From Leisingera sp. ANG-M7 (GTDB lineage Bacteria > Pseudomonadota > Alphaproteobacteria > Rhodobacterales > Rhodobacteraceae), in contig NZ_JWLI01000006.1 of assembly GCF_000813965.1 (NCBI RefSeq), positions 488,097 to 552,096 on the forward strand: a stretch of 64,000 nt of DNA, read 5' to 3'. Position 1 is the first letter of the stretch, and each line of letters starts with the position of its first letter. A model generated the notes under the pieces. That model searched no databases. It was not told the DNA's origin and saw only the letters and a program-made list of their open reading frames with translations. Below are positions 10,152-21,099 of this stretch, in pieces. A program made the translations under genes and the position numbers.

Positions 10152-11327
10152 CTAACAACCGCGTTTTGCGCGCGTCAACACGGCAACATAGAAGCCATCA
10201 GTGCCGCCCTGTACCTGCCATCCTTTCTGATCCGCCAGATGCCAGTCCTGGTTTTCCTCGGTAAACCTTTGAACCTGAGCGCTGTTTTCGCCATCAAGCA
10301 TGGAGCAGGTCGCATAGGCCAATACCCCGCCCGGCGTCACCAGCCCGGCAGCCTTGCGCAGGATTTCTCCCTGGATGCGTTGCAGATCCGCCAGCCCTTC
10401 GGCGGTCAGACGCCATTTACCTTCGGGCGCCCGGCGCCAGGAGCCCGAGCCGGAACAAGGCACGTCGCAAAGAACCAGATCAAACGGCCCGTTGCGGGCC
10501 AGATCACCGGTTGAAACAAGCGTAATCGCCGCCCCGGCCCGCGCGGCACGCTCTGGCAAATCTTTCATCCGCCGCGGATCAGCGTCATGCGCGAAACTCT
10601 GGAGACTGGCCCGGGCCGCCATGGCCAGAGACTTGCCGCCGCCGCCAGCGCAATAGTCCAGGACCTTCATGCCATCCTTCAGCGGCAGACGGTCCGTCAC
10701 AGCCTGGCTGGCCGCATCCTGAAGCTCAACAAGACCATCCTGATAGGACTTGGAATTACGCAATTTACGCGCGCCTTCGGTCACTTCCAGCGCGGTCCCC
10801 GCTGCAGGATGCGGCTCGGCAGTAATGCCTTCGCCGGCCAGGGCTTTCATCGCCTTTTCAACAGTTCCGCGCGCGGTGTTCACCCGCAAATGAACCGGCG
10901 CCCGGCTGCGCAGAGCCAGCGCCGCAGCCTCAGCCTCAGCGCCAAGGCTTGCGCGGAAGTCCGGCCACAGCCATTCAGGAATATCCAGCGCTTCCGCCCC
11001 CGAAGGCGCGGACGGCAGGTCCCGTTCGCTGGCCGTCAAAGGCGCAGGCGCATGGCCTTGGCCAGTAAAGAACTCATCGGGATCCCGCCCCGTCTCGCGC
11101 AGCGCGCCCAGGATCAGCCCGCGGCCGCTGCGGCTGCCGCCAAGGGCAGCATGCGAGCGCAGGCAGCGCACCGCATCAAATACGTGATCGCGCACTGCGG
11201 CCCGGTCCTTTGACCCGGCAAATCGGCTGCGGCGTCCCCAGGAAGTCAGCGCCTTCTCGGCGGGTTCCCCCGCCAGCACCTGATCCAGGATTTCGATGGC
11301 CGCCTGCAGGCGGGCGGCGGGGGTCAT
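10152..11327 (-). CDS. RsmB/NOP-family RNA m5C methyltransferase
   Basis: A 391-residue SAM-dependent RNA cytosine-5 methyltransferase of the RsmB/NOL1-NOP2 family. The N-terminal part resembles the NusB-like RNA-binding region, and PVHLRVNTARGT begins the RsmB-type core. The Rossmann domain shows VLDYCAGGGGKSLAMAA (SAM loop), LCDVPCSGSGSWRR (motif IV Cys) and LAYATCSML (motif VI TCS, the catalytic Cys). The probable substrate is 16S rRNA. It follows guaB on the minus strand with a 48-base gap, so co-transcription is likely. Exact rRNA position unknown. Confidence 0.9.
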   Translation of the reverse strand: MTPAARLQAAIEILDQVLAGEPAEKALTSWGRRSRFAGSKDRAAVRDHVFDAVRCLRSHAALGGSRSGRGLILGALRETGRDPDEFFTGQGHAPAPLTASERDLPSAPSGAEALDIPEWLWPDFRASLGAEAEAAALALRSRAPVHLRVNTARGTVEKAMKALAGEGITAEPHPAAGTALEVTEGARKLRNSKSYQDGLVELQDAASQAVTDRLPLKDGMKVLDYCAGGGGKSLAMAARASLQSFAHDADPRRMKDLPERAARAGAAITLVSTGDLARNGPFDLVLCDVPCSGSGSWRRAPEGKWRLTAEGLADLQRIQGEILRKAAGLVTPGGVLAYATCSMLDGENSAQVQRFTEENQDWHLADQKGWQVQGGTDGFYVAVLTRAKRGC

Positions 11328-11375
11328 GCCCCTGCCCCGTATTCCGCGTTCTTTTTACAAGCGGCCATCATGGTC

Positions 11376-12833
<1,458 letters not shown>

Positions 12834-13010
12834 TCATGCATAACCCCGTTTGGCGGTGACCCTATGGCACAGAACCTTGCGGGTGGAAAGAGGCCGGCAC
12901 CAAGAATTCCTGCACCGCAGCAATTCTTTGGCAACAGGCTGATCTGGGTCAATGCGCAGGGCGCAGCCGCAGCTATCAGTAAAGCTGCAGAAATGACTCA
13001 GGGTTTTGCA

Positions 13011-14177
13011 ATGTCCGCCCCCTTGAAAGACATCACCGTTCTGGACCTGACCCATGTTCTGGCAGGCCCCTATTGTTCAATGATACTGTCGGACCTCGGT
13101 GCCAGGGTGATCAAGGTTGAACGAGCCGGCGCAGGCGACGACACCCGCGCCTTCCCGCCCTTCAAACACGGCAGCAGCGCCTATTTCGCCACCATCAACC
13201 ACGGCAAGCAAAGCATTGCGCTGGATCTGAAAGCTCCCGGGGACCGGGAGGTTTTTGAACGCCTGCTGGCGCAGGCTGATGTGCTCCTGGAAAACTACCG
13301 TCCCGGCGTGATGCAGCGCCTTGGCTACGGCTGGGAAGAGTTGCACGCCCGGTTCCCCCGGCTGATCTACGGCGCAGTCTCGGGCTTTGGCCACACCGGC
13401 CCCGACGCCCTGAAACCCGCCTATGACATGGTGGTTCAGGCGCGTGGCGGCGTCATGTCGATCACCGGCGAGAAAAACCGCGAGCCGGTTCGGGTCGGTG
13501 CCTCCATCGGCGATATTGTTGCAGGGATGTTCCTAGGCCACGGCATTCTCGCGGCACTTCTGGACGTGCAGAAGACAGGCAAGGGCCGCTTCATCGACGT
13601 CGCCATGCTGGACAGCCAGCTGGCCTTGCTTGAGCACGCCATCGCAATCACCACCGTCACAGGCGAAGCGCCGCAACCTTCCGGCGCAAGGCATCCGTCG
13701 ATCACCCCGTTTGAAACCTTCCATGCTTCGGACGGACTATTCGTGATTGCGGCCGGCAACGACGCGCTGTTTACCCGGCTCTGCGATGCCCTGCAACTGC
13801 CGCTGGCCGCAGACCCGCGCTTTGCCACCAACCCGGCGCGCTGCGAAAACGCCCGCCTTCTGAAGCGCTTGATCGAAGCAGTGACACTGGACCATCCCAC
13901 AGAGCATTGGATCACCCTGCTAAGCGAAGCTGGTGTGCCAACTGGCCCGATCCAGACCGTGGATCAGGTGCTTCGTGATCCGCAGATCCTGGCTCGAAAC
14001 ATGGTTGTTGATGTGCTGGATGAGGACGGCCGCCCGGACAATACATCTGCCGGCAACCCGATCAAGATGAGCGGCCTGCCCGACCCGGTCACCCGCCGCC
14101 CTGCCCCGCGGCTTGACGGCAACCGGACAGAGATTCTGACGTGGCTTGAAGAAGTTGAAGAGCAAGCGGCATGTTGA
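13011..14177 (+). CDS. CaiB/BaiF family III CoA-transferase
   Basis: A 388-residue class III CoA-transferase. It begins LKDITVLDLTHVLAGPYCSM and has the LGARVIKVE strand, the RPGVMQRLGYGWE region and GASIGDIVAGMFLGHGI, whose Asp is the likely catalytic residue that forms the acyl intermediate. Such enzymes move CoA between carboxylic acids (formate/oxalate, succinate/hydroxy acids, carnitine); the substrate is not shown by the sequence or the neighbours. I chose the ATG at 13011 because the family starts just before the KDITVLDLT strand; ATGs at 12993 or 12864 would add an unlike leader. It is divergent from guaB. Confidence 0.85.
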   Translation: MSAPLKDITVLDLTHVLAGPYCSMILSDLGARVIKVERAGAGDDTRAFPPFKHGSSAYFATINHGKQSIALDLKAPGDREVFERLLAQADVLLENYRPGVMQRLGYGWEELHARFPRLIYGAVSGFGHTGPDALKPAYDMVVQARGGVMSITGEKNREPVRVGASIGDIVAGMFLGHGILAALLDVQKTGKGRFIDVAMLDSQLALLEHAIAITTVTGEAPQPSGARHPSITPFETFHASDGLFVIAAGNDALFTRLCDALQLPLAADPRFATNPARCENARLLKRLIEAVTLDHPTEHWITLLSEAGVPTGPIQTVDQVLRDPQILARNMVVDVLDEDGRPDNTSAGNPIKMSGLPDPVTRRPAPRLDGNRTEILTWLEEVEEQAAC

Positions 14178-14323
14178 CCCAAAGCCCGCCCGGAAAACGC
14201 ATTTGAAACTCATCAATTCGTCAAAAATGGCGTCAGCAGACGGGAAAATGCCGCCCATCGCCTTTCGCTTGCCGCAAAAGCCCATATGCTCCGCCTAAAT
14301 TGCGGAATGAGAAGGCCACAGGC

Positions 14324-16372
14324 ATGACTGACGAACCCCTCGTTGTGTTTACCCCCTCCGGCAAGCGCGGGCGTTTCCCCGCGGGCACGCCGATCCTGAC
14401 AGCCGCCCGGCAGCTCGGTGTCGATCTGGACTCGGTCTGCGGCGGCCGCGGCATCTGCTCCAAGTGCCAGATCACGCCCTCCTACGGCGAGTTTCCCAAA
14501 CACGGGGTGACCGTGGCCGAGGGGGCATTGAGCGAGTGGAACAAGGTTGAGCAGCGCTACAAGGACAAGCGCGGCCTGATCGACGGCCGCCGCCTGGGCT
14601 GCCAGGCCACAGTGCAAGGCGACATCGTGATCGACGTGCCGCCCGAAAGCCAGGTCCACCGCCAGGTGGTGCGCAAGCGCGCCGAGGCCCGCGACATCAC
14701 CATGAACCCCTCCACCCGGCTGTACTATGTCGAGGTGGAAGAGCCCGACATGCACAAGCCCACCGGCGACATGGAGCGGCTGATTGAGGCGCTGGACGCC
14801 CAATGGGACCTGAAGGGCGTCAAGACCGACCTGCATATCCTGAACGTGCTGCAGCCCGCCCTGCGCAAAGGCGGCTGGAAAGTTACCGTTGCCGTGCATC
14901 TAGGCGATGAAAACCACCCTCCCAAGATCATGCATATCTGGCCCGGCTTCTATGAGGGCTCGATCTATGGTCTGGCGGTTGACCTTGGCTCGACCACCAT
15001 CGCTGCCCACCTGTGTGACCTGAAAACCGGTGAGGTCGTGGCCTCCTCCGGCATCATGAACCCGCAGATCCGCTTTGGCGAAGACCTGATGAGCCGCGTT
15101 TCTTATTCGATGATGAACAAGGGCGGCGACCAGGAGATGACCCGCGCGGTGCGCGAGGGCATGAACGCGCTTTTCACCCAGATCGCAGCTGAGGCAGAGA
15201 TCGACAAGGCGCTGATCGTGGATGCCGTTTTTGTCTGCAACCCGGTGATGCACCACCTGTTCCTCGGCATCGACCCGTTTGAGCTGGGCCAGGCGCCCTT
15301 TGCGCTGGCGACCTCCAACGCACTGGCACTACGCGCGGTGGAGCTGGATCTGAACATTCACCCCGCCGCCCGTGTTTACCTGCTGCCCTGTATCGCCGGG
15401 CACGTCGGTGCCGATGCCGCCGCTGTGGCGCTGTCCGAAGCCCCCGACAAATCCGAAGACCTTGTGCTGGTCGTGGACGTGGGCACCAACGCCGAGATCC
15501 TGCTGGGCAACAAGGAGAAGGTCCTCGCCTGCTCCTCCCCCACCGGCCCGGCTTTTGAGGGCGCCCAGATCTCCAGCGGCCAGCGCGCCGCCCCTGGCGC
15601 CATCGAACGGGTTGAGATCAATCCGGAGACCAAGGAACCCCGCTTCAGGGTGATTGGCTCCGACATCTGGTCGGATGAGGACGGTTTCTCGGAATCCATC
15701 GCCACCACCGGGATCACCGGCATCTGCGGCTCAGGGATCATCGAGGCGATTGCCGAAATGCGCCTGGCAGGCGTACTGGATGCCTCTGGCCTGATCGGTT
15801 CCGCTGAGCAGACCGGCTCTGCCCGCTGCATCCAGGACGGGCGTACCAACGCCTACATGCTGTGGGATGGCTCCGCCGAGGGCGGCCCGACCATCACCGT
15901 GACCAACCCGGACATCCGCGCCATCCAGATGGCCAAGGCCGCGCTCTACTCCGGCGCCCGCCTCCTGATGGACAAGTTCGGCGTCGATACCGTGGACCGC
16001 GTGGTGCTGGCCGGCGCCTTTGGCGCGCATATTTCTGCAAAGCACGCCATGGTCCTGGGCATGATCCCGGATTGCGTGCTGGAGAAGGTCACCTCGGCCG
16101 GCAACGCCGCAGGCACCGGTGCCAGAATTGCGCTTCTGAACACCGAAGCGCGCGGCGAGATTGAGGAAACCGTGCGCCGGATCGAGAAGATTGAAACCGC
16201 CGTCGAACCCCGCTTCCAGGAGCATTTCGTGAACGCCTCGGCGATCCCGAACTCGGCGGAACCCTTCCCGATCCTGGAAACCGTGGTCACCCTGCCGCAG
16301 GTGAATTTCAACACCGGCGGGGGTGACGGTGAAGGCGCGGGCGGCGGCCGCCGCCGCCGTCGCCGCGGCTAA
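14324..16372 (+). CDS. RamA-like corrinoid-activating ferredoxin (2Fe-2S domain plus ASKHA/DUF4445 ATPase)
   Basis: A 682-residue protein. The N-terminal 2Fe-2S ferredoxin domain has Cys39, Cys45, Cys48 (CGGRGICSKC) and Cys93. A linker domain follows, then a DUF4445 ASKHA-type ATPase region with YGLAVDLGSTTIAAHL, VVDVGTNAEILL and VVLAGAFGAHISAKHAM. These proteins (RACo, RamA) reduce cob(II)alamin to cob(I)alamin in methyltransferases, coupled to ATP. I recall that in Phaeobacter a RamA-like protein supports a split methionine synthase; that role is likely but not shown here. The ATG at 14324 has a GAGAAGG site in front. The end is unusual: a Gly run then six Arg (GGGRRRRRRG). Confidence 0.88.
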   Translation: MTDEPLVVFTPSGKRGRFPAGTPILTAARQLGVDLDSVCGGRGICSKCQITPSYGEFPKHGVTVAEGALSEWNKVEQRYKDKRGLIDGRRLGCQATVQGDIVIDVPPESQVHRQVVRKRAEARDITMNPSTRLYYVEVEEPDMHKPTGDMERLIEALDAQWDLKGVKTDLHILNVLQPALRKGGWKVTVAVHLGDENHPPKIMHIWPGFYEGSIYGLAVDLGSTTIAAHLCDLKTGEVVASSGIMNPQIRFGEDLMSRVSYSMMNKGGDQEMTRAVREGMNALFTQIAAEAEIDKALIVDAVFVCNPVMHHLFLGIDPFELGQAPFALATSNALALRAVELDLNIHPAARVYLLPCIAGHVGADAAAVALSEAPDKSEDLVLVVDVGTNAEILLGNKEKVLACSSPTGPAFEGAQISSGQRAAPGAIERVEINPETKEPRFRVIGSDIWSDEDGFSESIATTGITGICGSGIIEAIAEMRLAGVLDASGLIGSAEQTGSARCIQDGRTNAYMLWDGSAEGGPTITVTNPDIRAIQMAKAALYSGARLLMDKFGVDTVDRVVLAGAFGAHISAKHAMVLGMIPDCVLEKVTSAGNAAGTGARIALLNTEARGEIEETVRRIEKIETAVEPRFQEHFVNASAIPNSAEPFPILETVVTLPQVNFNTGGGDGEGAGGGRRRRRRG

Positions 16373-16392
16373 GCCGGAACCGGAAATAATTT

Positions 16393-16425
16393 CGCTGCGG
16401 CGCCCTTGACCTTGGCGCCGCAGCG
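16393..16425. repeat. 12-bp perfect hairpin overlapping the tRNA-Gly promoter
   Basis: CGCTGCGGCGCC (16393-16404) and GGCGCCGCAGCG (16414-16425) pair perfectly around a 9-nt loop, CTTGACCTT. It lies 20 bases after the RamA-like gene stop. There is no T tract. The loop holds the -35 box of the tRNA promoter and the right arm is most of its spacer. Confidence 0.85.
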
Positions 16426-16434
16426 GCCTAATCC
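16406..16434 (+). promoter_or_regulatory. Promoter of tRNA-Gly
   Basis: TTGACC (16406-16411), 17 bases, TAATCC (16429-16434): good sigma-70-type elements with optimal spacing, ending 11 bases before the tRNA 5' end. A start point near 16441 is expected. Confidence 0.75.
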
Positions 16435-16445
16435 TGCCCTCACAA

Positions 16446-16519
16446 GCGGGTATGGTGAAATGGTATCATGCGAGCTTCCCAAGCTTAAGGCGCGGGTTCG
16501 ATTCCCGCTACCCGCTCCA
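16446..16519 (+). tRNA. tRNA-Gly (anticodon CCC), CCA encoded
   Basis: A 74-nt cloverleaf. The acceptor stem is GCGGGTA / TACCCGC, the D stem GTGA / TCAT, the anticodon arm CGAGC-TTCCCAA-GCTTA (anticodon CCC; the outermost pair is a C-A mismatch), and the T arm GCGGG-TTCGATT-CCCGC. The discriminator is T and CCA is encoded at 16517-16519. It reads GGG codons. It is a single tRNA gene with its own promoter. Confidence 0.95.
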
Positions 16520-16663
16520 GCCTCCCCTATTTTTCAGATACTTGCCGAACGCACTCCCGGCGCAGCCGTTTGACTGCCCGGGTCAAGCACCAGCCAGCTG
16601 TTTGTGCTAAACTGGCGCCGCACGCCCGCGTGGACCGGGCTGTTAGTTTGGGAGGGTACCAGT

Positions 16664-17146
16664 ATGACACGCCACTTTTTTACCGCCGCACTCCTGTGCG
16701 CCTTCAGCGCCGGATCTGCTGGAGCAGGAACAACCTGGGAACAGGGCGGCACCGGGACCGGCACCGCAAGCAACTCCCCTACCGAGATTGCTGACGACCA
16801 CATGGTGATCCAAACCAGCAGCACCTATGAGAACGTCGAAATGGAGGACCCCGGTCATCCTATGAACGGTGCCGCAGGCCCCTGTTTCGGCGCGGTTGAA
16901 GTAGCTCCATCCGGCGTCACCGGCGGCGGCATCTGCGCCTTCACCGACAAGGCCGGCGACAAGGTGGTGCTGCATTGGCACGCCGAGGGGATGGACGCCT
17001 CCGGCGCCCTGACCGGCAGTTGGAAGCTCAGCGGCGGAACCGGTCCCTGGGCTGCAGCCGAAGGCGGCGGCAAGTTTTCCTCCCTCACTGATCCGGCAAG
17101 CGGAAACTTCGTCAACACGATTACCAGCAGCGTTACACTGCCCTGA
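16664..17146 (+). CDS. Secreted protein of unknown function
   Basis: A 160-residue protein with a clear Sec signal peptide (MTRHFFTAALLCAFSAG, cleavage likely after AGA near residue 21). The mature part is rich in Gly, Ser and Thr, has two Cys that could form a disulfide (GPCFGAVE and GGICAFTD), and ends with a strand-like pattern (GKFSSLTDPASGNFV). It looks like a small beta-structured periplasmic protein. I do not recognise the family. The ATG at 16664 has a strong GGGAGG ribosome-binding site; a frame opening at 16604 is less likely. It is convergent with pgi. Confidence 0.7.
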   Translation: MTRHFFTAALLCAFSAGSAGAGTTWEQGGTGTGTASNSPTEIADDHMVIQTSSTYENVEMEDPGHPMNGAAGPCFGAVEVAPSGVTGGGICAFTDKAGDKVVLHWHAEGMDASGALTGSWKLSGGTGPWAAAEGGGKFSSLTDPASGNFVNTITSSVTLP

Positions 17147-17154
17147 ACGTCGCC

Positions 17155-17174
17155 GCGGGGCACTCCCGCCCCGC
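17155..17174. terminator. GC hairpin between convergent genes, no T tract
   Basis: GCGGGGC (17155-17161) and GCCCCGC (17168-17174) form a 7-bp stem with a 6-nt loop between the secreted-protein gene and pgi. No poly-T on either side, so termination is only suggested. Confidence 0.4.
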
Positions 17175-17191
17175 CGCTTCAGCGCACAGGT

Positions 17192-18799
17192 TCAGCCGCC
17201 AGCCCCGCGCACATAGTCGAGCAAAGCGCGGGTTGATCCGTCTTTGCCGTCTGCGCTCTTCTCCCCTGCAAGCAGCGGAGCCAAAGTGTTGGCCAATTCC
17301 TTGCCAAGCTCTACCCCCCATTGATCAAAGGAATTGATGCCCAGGATCACCCCCTCGACAAACACCCGGTGCTCATAAAGGGCAATGATCTGACCCAGCA
17401 CATGCGGTGTCAGCTTGGGATAGACCAGTGTGGTTGAGGGCCGGTTGCCCGGAAACACCCGGTGCCGCGCCTGACGTTCCAGCTCAGCACCCTCATAGCC
17501 CTTGGCCCGCATCAGCGCGCAGGCTTCCTCCAGGCTGCGGCCGCGCATCAGCGCCTCGGATTGAGCCAGGCAGTTCGCCACCAGTAGCTTGTGGTGATGT
17601 GCCAGCTCCGGCTCATGCCCTTGGGCGGCCACCAGAAACTCGGCAGGAATAACCGACGTGCCCTGATGCAGCAGCTGATAAAACGCGTGCTGGCCGTTGG
17701 TGCCGGGTTCCCCCCAGACCACCGGGCCGGAGGGATATGGCAGCACCGTACCATCCATCGCCACCATCTTGCCGTTTGACTCCATCTCCAATTGCTGCAG
17801 ATAGGCCGGCAGCCGCCGAAGCCGCTGGTCATATGGCAGCACCGCGCGGGTCGGATGGCCGCAGACCTGCCGGTGCCAGATCCCGGTCAACGCCAGCATT
17901 ACCGGCATGTTCTGCTGCCAGGGCGCGCTGCGGAAATGGTCATCCATCGCTTTGGCGCCGGCCAGAAAGGCGCGGAAATTCTCCGGCCCGACAGCCAGCA
18001 TCAGGCTCAGTCCGATCGGCCCCCAGACCGAATAGCGCCCGCCGACCCAATCCTCAAAGCCGAACACATGCTTGCGCGGAATGCCAAAGGCGGCTGTTTC
18101 CTCCTCAGAGGTCGACAGGGCCAGGAACTGCTGAGCAGGATCGCCGCCGCCCGCCTCAACCCAGCGCCGCGCCGTCGCCGCATTTGTCATGGTTTCAATG
18201 GTGGTGAAGGTCTTGGAAGCAACGATCACCAACGTTGTTTGGGGATCAAGCCGTTGCAGGATGTCGTGAATATGCGCGCCATCCACGTTGGACACAAAAT
18301 GGCAGCGCGGCCCGTCATGATAGGGTGCCAGCGCCAGCGTCGCCATGACCGGCCCCAGGTCTGAACCGCCAATGCCGATGTTGACCACGTCGGTAAACGT
18401 GCCGCCCGGCCCCTGCATAACGCCAGAGCGGACATCGGCGGCCAGTTTCTCCATCCGCACAAGCGTCTTGCGCAAGGGTGCCCGGATGTCTTCACCTTCA
18501 ACCAGCAGCTCCGGCCCGTTCGGATCGCGCAGGGCTGTGTGCAGAACCGCACGCTGTTCCGTTTCGTTGATCCGTCCGCCCTGGAACATTGCCTCACGCT
18601 TGGCGGCAACACCGCGTTCACCGCACAAAGCAGCCAGAGCGTCCCGAACCTCACCGGTTATCAGGGTTTTAGAGTAATCAAACAAAAGGTCCCCGAACCG
18701 GACGCTGAAAACATTTGCACGCCCCGGATCCTTTTCAAACAGACTGATAATGTCTGCGCTGCAAATCCCAGATTGCAGCGTCTTCAAAGCAGTAAACAT
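17192..18799 (-). CDS. pgi: Glucose-6-phosphate isomerase
   Basis: A 535-residue PGI that interconverts glucose-6-phosphate and fructose-6-phosphate. Hallmarks are [22 protein letters not shown], the PGI signature region [26 protein letters not shown], the GTNGQHAF segment and [12 protein letters not shown] near the end. I chose the ATG at 18799 ([11 protein letters not shown]), which has GGAAAGG just upstream, over the ATG at 18829. It is the last gene of zwf-pgl-pgi on the minus strand, following pgl by 17 bases. The set channels glucose-6-phosphate toward the Entner-Doudoroff route and allows recycling of fructose-6-phosphate. Confidence 0.97.
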   Translation of the reverse strand: MFTALKTLQSGICSADIISLFEKDPGRANVFSVRFGDLLFDYSKTLITGEVRDALAALCGERGVAAKREAMFQGGRINETEQRAVLHTALRDPNGPELLVEGEDIRAPLRKTLVRMEKLAADVRSGVMQGPGGTFTDVVNIGIGGSDLGPVMATLALAPYHDGPRCHFVSNVDGAHIHDILQRLDPQTTLVIVASKTFTTIETMTNAATARRWVEAGGGDPAQQFLALSTSEEETAAFGIPRKHVFGFEDWVGGRYSVWGPIGLSLMLAVGPENFRAFLAGAKAMDDHFRSAPWQQNMPVMLALTGIWHRQVCGHPTRAVLPYDQRLRRLPAYLQQLEMESNGKMVAMDGTVLPYPSGPVVWGEPGTNGQHAFYQLLHQGTSVIPAEFLVAAQGHEPELAHHHKLLVANCLAQSEALMRGRSLEEACALMRAKGYEGAELERQARHRVFPGNRPSTTLVYPKLTPHVLGQIIALYEHRVFVEGVILGINSFDQWGVELGKELANTLAPLLAGEKSADGKDGSTRALLDYVRGAGG

Positions 18800-18816
18800 T
18801 TCTACCTTTCCAGTAT

Positions 18817-19488
18817 TCAAGGCGCCCAATGAACTGACGCCTCGGATAGAACAGCTTGAATCGGGGCATTTTCCGGCGGCAGCGACATCGCCTGCTCCAG
18901 GGCCTTTCGCTTGGCTTCGCCGAAGATCACCAGATGTTTGGCAATCGCCCCATCCAGCACTCTGGCCGTCAGGCTGATCCGCGCCTCGGGCTGGCTGTCC
19001 GGCCGCATCACCGCCAGCGGCGGAGCGTCCGCGGCCAGCGCCGCCTCAATTCCGGCAGTACCGGGAAACAGCGAAGCCGTATGCATATCCTCACCCATGC
19101 CCAACAGCAGCACCGACAGCGGCAATTCCGGCACAACCACGCTTTCAAGCTCTGCCAGCACGTCTTCCGGTTCCCGCTCCGGAACATGGAACGGAAGGAG
19201 CTGCGCGCTCGCAGCCCGGTTCTGCAGCAGCCGCTTGCGGATCATCGCCGCGTTGGAGCGGGCATGCTCCTGTGGCACCCAGCGTTCGTCCGTTGCCATG
19301 ACGTGCACCCGGTCCCATTCGATGTCCGCGGCGCAAAGATCGTCAAAGATCAGCCCCGGCGAGGTGCCGCCCGCAACCGCAAAGGACACCGTGTCGTGAT
19401 GCAGCAGATGGGTTTTCAGATCCCCGGCGATTTCATTTGCAACTTCAATCGCCAGCATGTCCCGATCAGGATATTCGTTGAATTTCAT
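18817..19488 (-). CDS. pgl: 6-phosphogluconolactonase (DevB-type)
   Basis: A 223-residue lactonase that hydrolyses 6-phosphogluconolactone to 6-phosphogluconate. It shows the sugar isomerase-like fold marks: [16 protein letters not shown], the [15 protein letters not shown] motif and [16 protein letters not shown]. Its ATG overlaps the zwf stop as ATGA, which, with a GGGGA ribosome-binding stretch, decides the start at 19488. It is the middle gene of the zwf-pgl-pgi unit, so the first two oxidative steps are translationally coupled. Confidence 0.95.
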   Translation of the reverse strand: MKFNEYPDRDMLAIEVANEIAGDLKTHLLHHDTVSFAVAGGTSPGLIFDDLCAADIEWDRVHVMATDERWVPQEHARSNAAMIRKRLLQNRAASAQLLPFHVPEREPEDVLAELESVVVPELPLSVLLLGMGEDMHTASLFPGTAGIEAALAADAPPLAVMRPDSQPEARISLTARVLDGAIAKHLVIFGEAKRKALEQAMSLPPENAPIQAVLSEASVHWAP

Positions 19489-20960
19489 GGGTTGATCCCC
19501 CTCCATTCCCGCCCGTCGCGGCGCATCAGCAAATTGGCATCCTCCGGCCCGGCGGTACCGCTAACGTAGGGTTTAGGCACATCGCCGCGGGATTTCCAGC
19601 CCTCAATTACCGGATCGGTCCAGGCCCAAGCCGCTTCGACCTCGTCGCCCCTCATAAACAACGTCTGGTTGCCGCGCACAACATCCATGATCAGCCGTTC
19701 ATAGGCATCCGGCGGGTCGCCGCCCTCTGGCCCAAGTGCCTCGGCAAAACTCATGTCCAGCGGCACATCGATCAGCCGCATCCCGCCCTGCCCCGGTTCC
19801 TTGATGGTCACGCTGAGCGTAATGCCTTCATTCGGCTGCAGGCGGATCTTCAGGTGGTTGGCGTGACGTCCGGCTTCTGCCCCGAAGATCGAATGCGGCG
19901 CGTCCTTGAACATCACGTTGATGACGGACGATCGGTTCACCAGCCGCTTGCCGGTCCGCAGATAAAACGGAGTCCCCGCCCACCGCCAATTGCTGATATG
20001 CGCCTTCAGCGCCACATAACTTTCGGTGGTGCTGCGCGGGTTGCCGACCAGCCCGCGGTAGGACGGATGCGGCGCCTCCGGGTCCAGACTGGCCTGATAC
20101 TGGCCGCGCACGATGTGGTGCGGCTCCACCGGTTCCATCGCCCGGATTACCTTCAGCTTCTCATCGCGGACCGCATCAGGGTCGAACTTCGCGGGCGGTT
20201 CCATCGCGATCAGGCACAGAAGTTGCATAAGGTGGTTCTGCATCATATCGCGCATGGCGCCCGCGCGCTCATAATACTCCTCGCGCCCTTCAACACCGAC
20301 GGTTTCCGCCACGGTGATCTGGATGTGATCCACGTACTGGCTGTTCCACAAGGGCTCAAACAGCATGTTGCCGAACCGGACCGCCATCAGGTTCTGCACG
20401 GTCTCCTTGCCCAGATAATGATCGATCCGGTAAATCTGGCCTTCGTCAAAATGGCTCGCCAGCGTCCGGTTCAGCTCTCTGGCTGTCTCCAGATCGTGGC
20501 CAAAGGGTTTTTCCACCACGATCCGCGTATCCCCGTTGGCCAGACCGTGCCGGTGCAAACGCTCTGCCAGCGGCCCGAACAAGCCCGGTCCGACCGAGAA
20601 ATAGAACACACGGACCGGCACATCGGCCGCCGGGCGCAGCTGGCGGCTCAGCTCCGGCCAGCCCTCTTCGCCCAGGGCATCCAGCGCCACATAGCTCACC
20701 CGCTCCAGAAACGCCTCCAGCGCGCCGCCGCCGCAAGCCTTAGGCCCTGCATGGGCGCGCAAAGCTTCGGCCACAACGGTCCGGTACTCTTCGCTGGTCA
20801 GGCTGCTGCGTGCAGCACCGATGATCCGCTCATCGCCGGACAGCTGGCCGGCGCAATGTCGCCGGAACAACGCAGGCAGAATCTTGCGCTGCGCCAGATC
20901 GCCCGTGCCGCCGAAAATCACCAGGTCAAACGGGTCGACCGGTATTACACGCGAAACCAT
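19485..20960 (-). CDS. zwf: Glucose-6-phosphate 1-dehydrogenase
   Basis: A 491-residue G6PD that oxidises glucose-6-phosphate with NADP+ or NAD+. It has the coenzyme motif VIFGGTGDLAQRK, EKPFGHD, the active-site signature RIDHYLGKETVQNLM, and RFGNMLFEPLWN. The ATG at 20960 (MVSRVIPVDPFDL) has an AGGAAG site; the frame is open to an ATG at 20999, but that adds an unlike leader. First gene of zwf-pgl-pgi. It is divergent from the radical SAM gene across 139 bases. Confidence 0.97.
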   Translation of the reverse strand: MVSRVIPVDPFDLVIFGGTGDLAQRKILPALFRRHCAGQLSGDERIIGAARSSLTSEEYRTVVAEALRAHAGPKACGGGALEAFLERVSYVALDALGEEGWPELSRQLRPAADVPVRVFYFSVGPGLFGPLAERLHRHGLANGDTRIVVEKPFGHDLETARELNRTLASHFDEGQIYRIDHYLGKETVQNLMAVRFGNMLFEPLWNSQYVDHIQITVAETVGVEGREEYYERAGAMRDMMQNHLMQLLCLIAMEPPAKFDPDAVRDEKLKVIRAMEPVEPHHIVRGQYQASLDPEAPHPSYRGLVGNPRSTTESYVALKAHISNWRWAGTPFYLRTGKRLVNRSSVINVMFKDAPHSIFGAEAGRHANHLKIRLQPNEGITLSVTIKEPGQGGMRLIDVPLDMSFAEALGPEGGDPPDAYERLIMDVVRGNQTLFMRGDEVEAAWAWTDPVIEGWKSRGDVPKPYVSGTAGPEDANLLMRRDGREWRGINP

Positions 20961-21099
20961 GTTGTTCTTCCTGTCTCCGCCGGTGCAGTCGCGGCACACC
21001 GCCGCTCACATCCCTGTCATGTGCCTGCCCGGCCGCTTTCATTTCCCGCCCAGTATAAGGTAGCTTGCCGCGAAAGGAACTGCCCCGAAGGACATCCGC

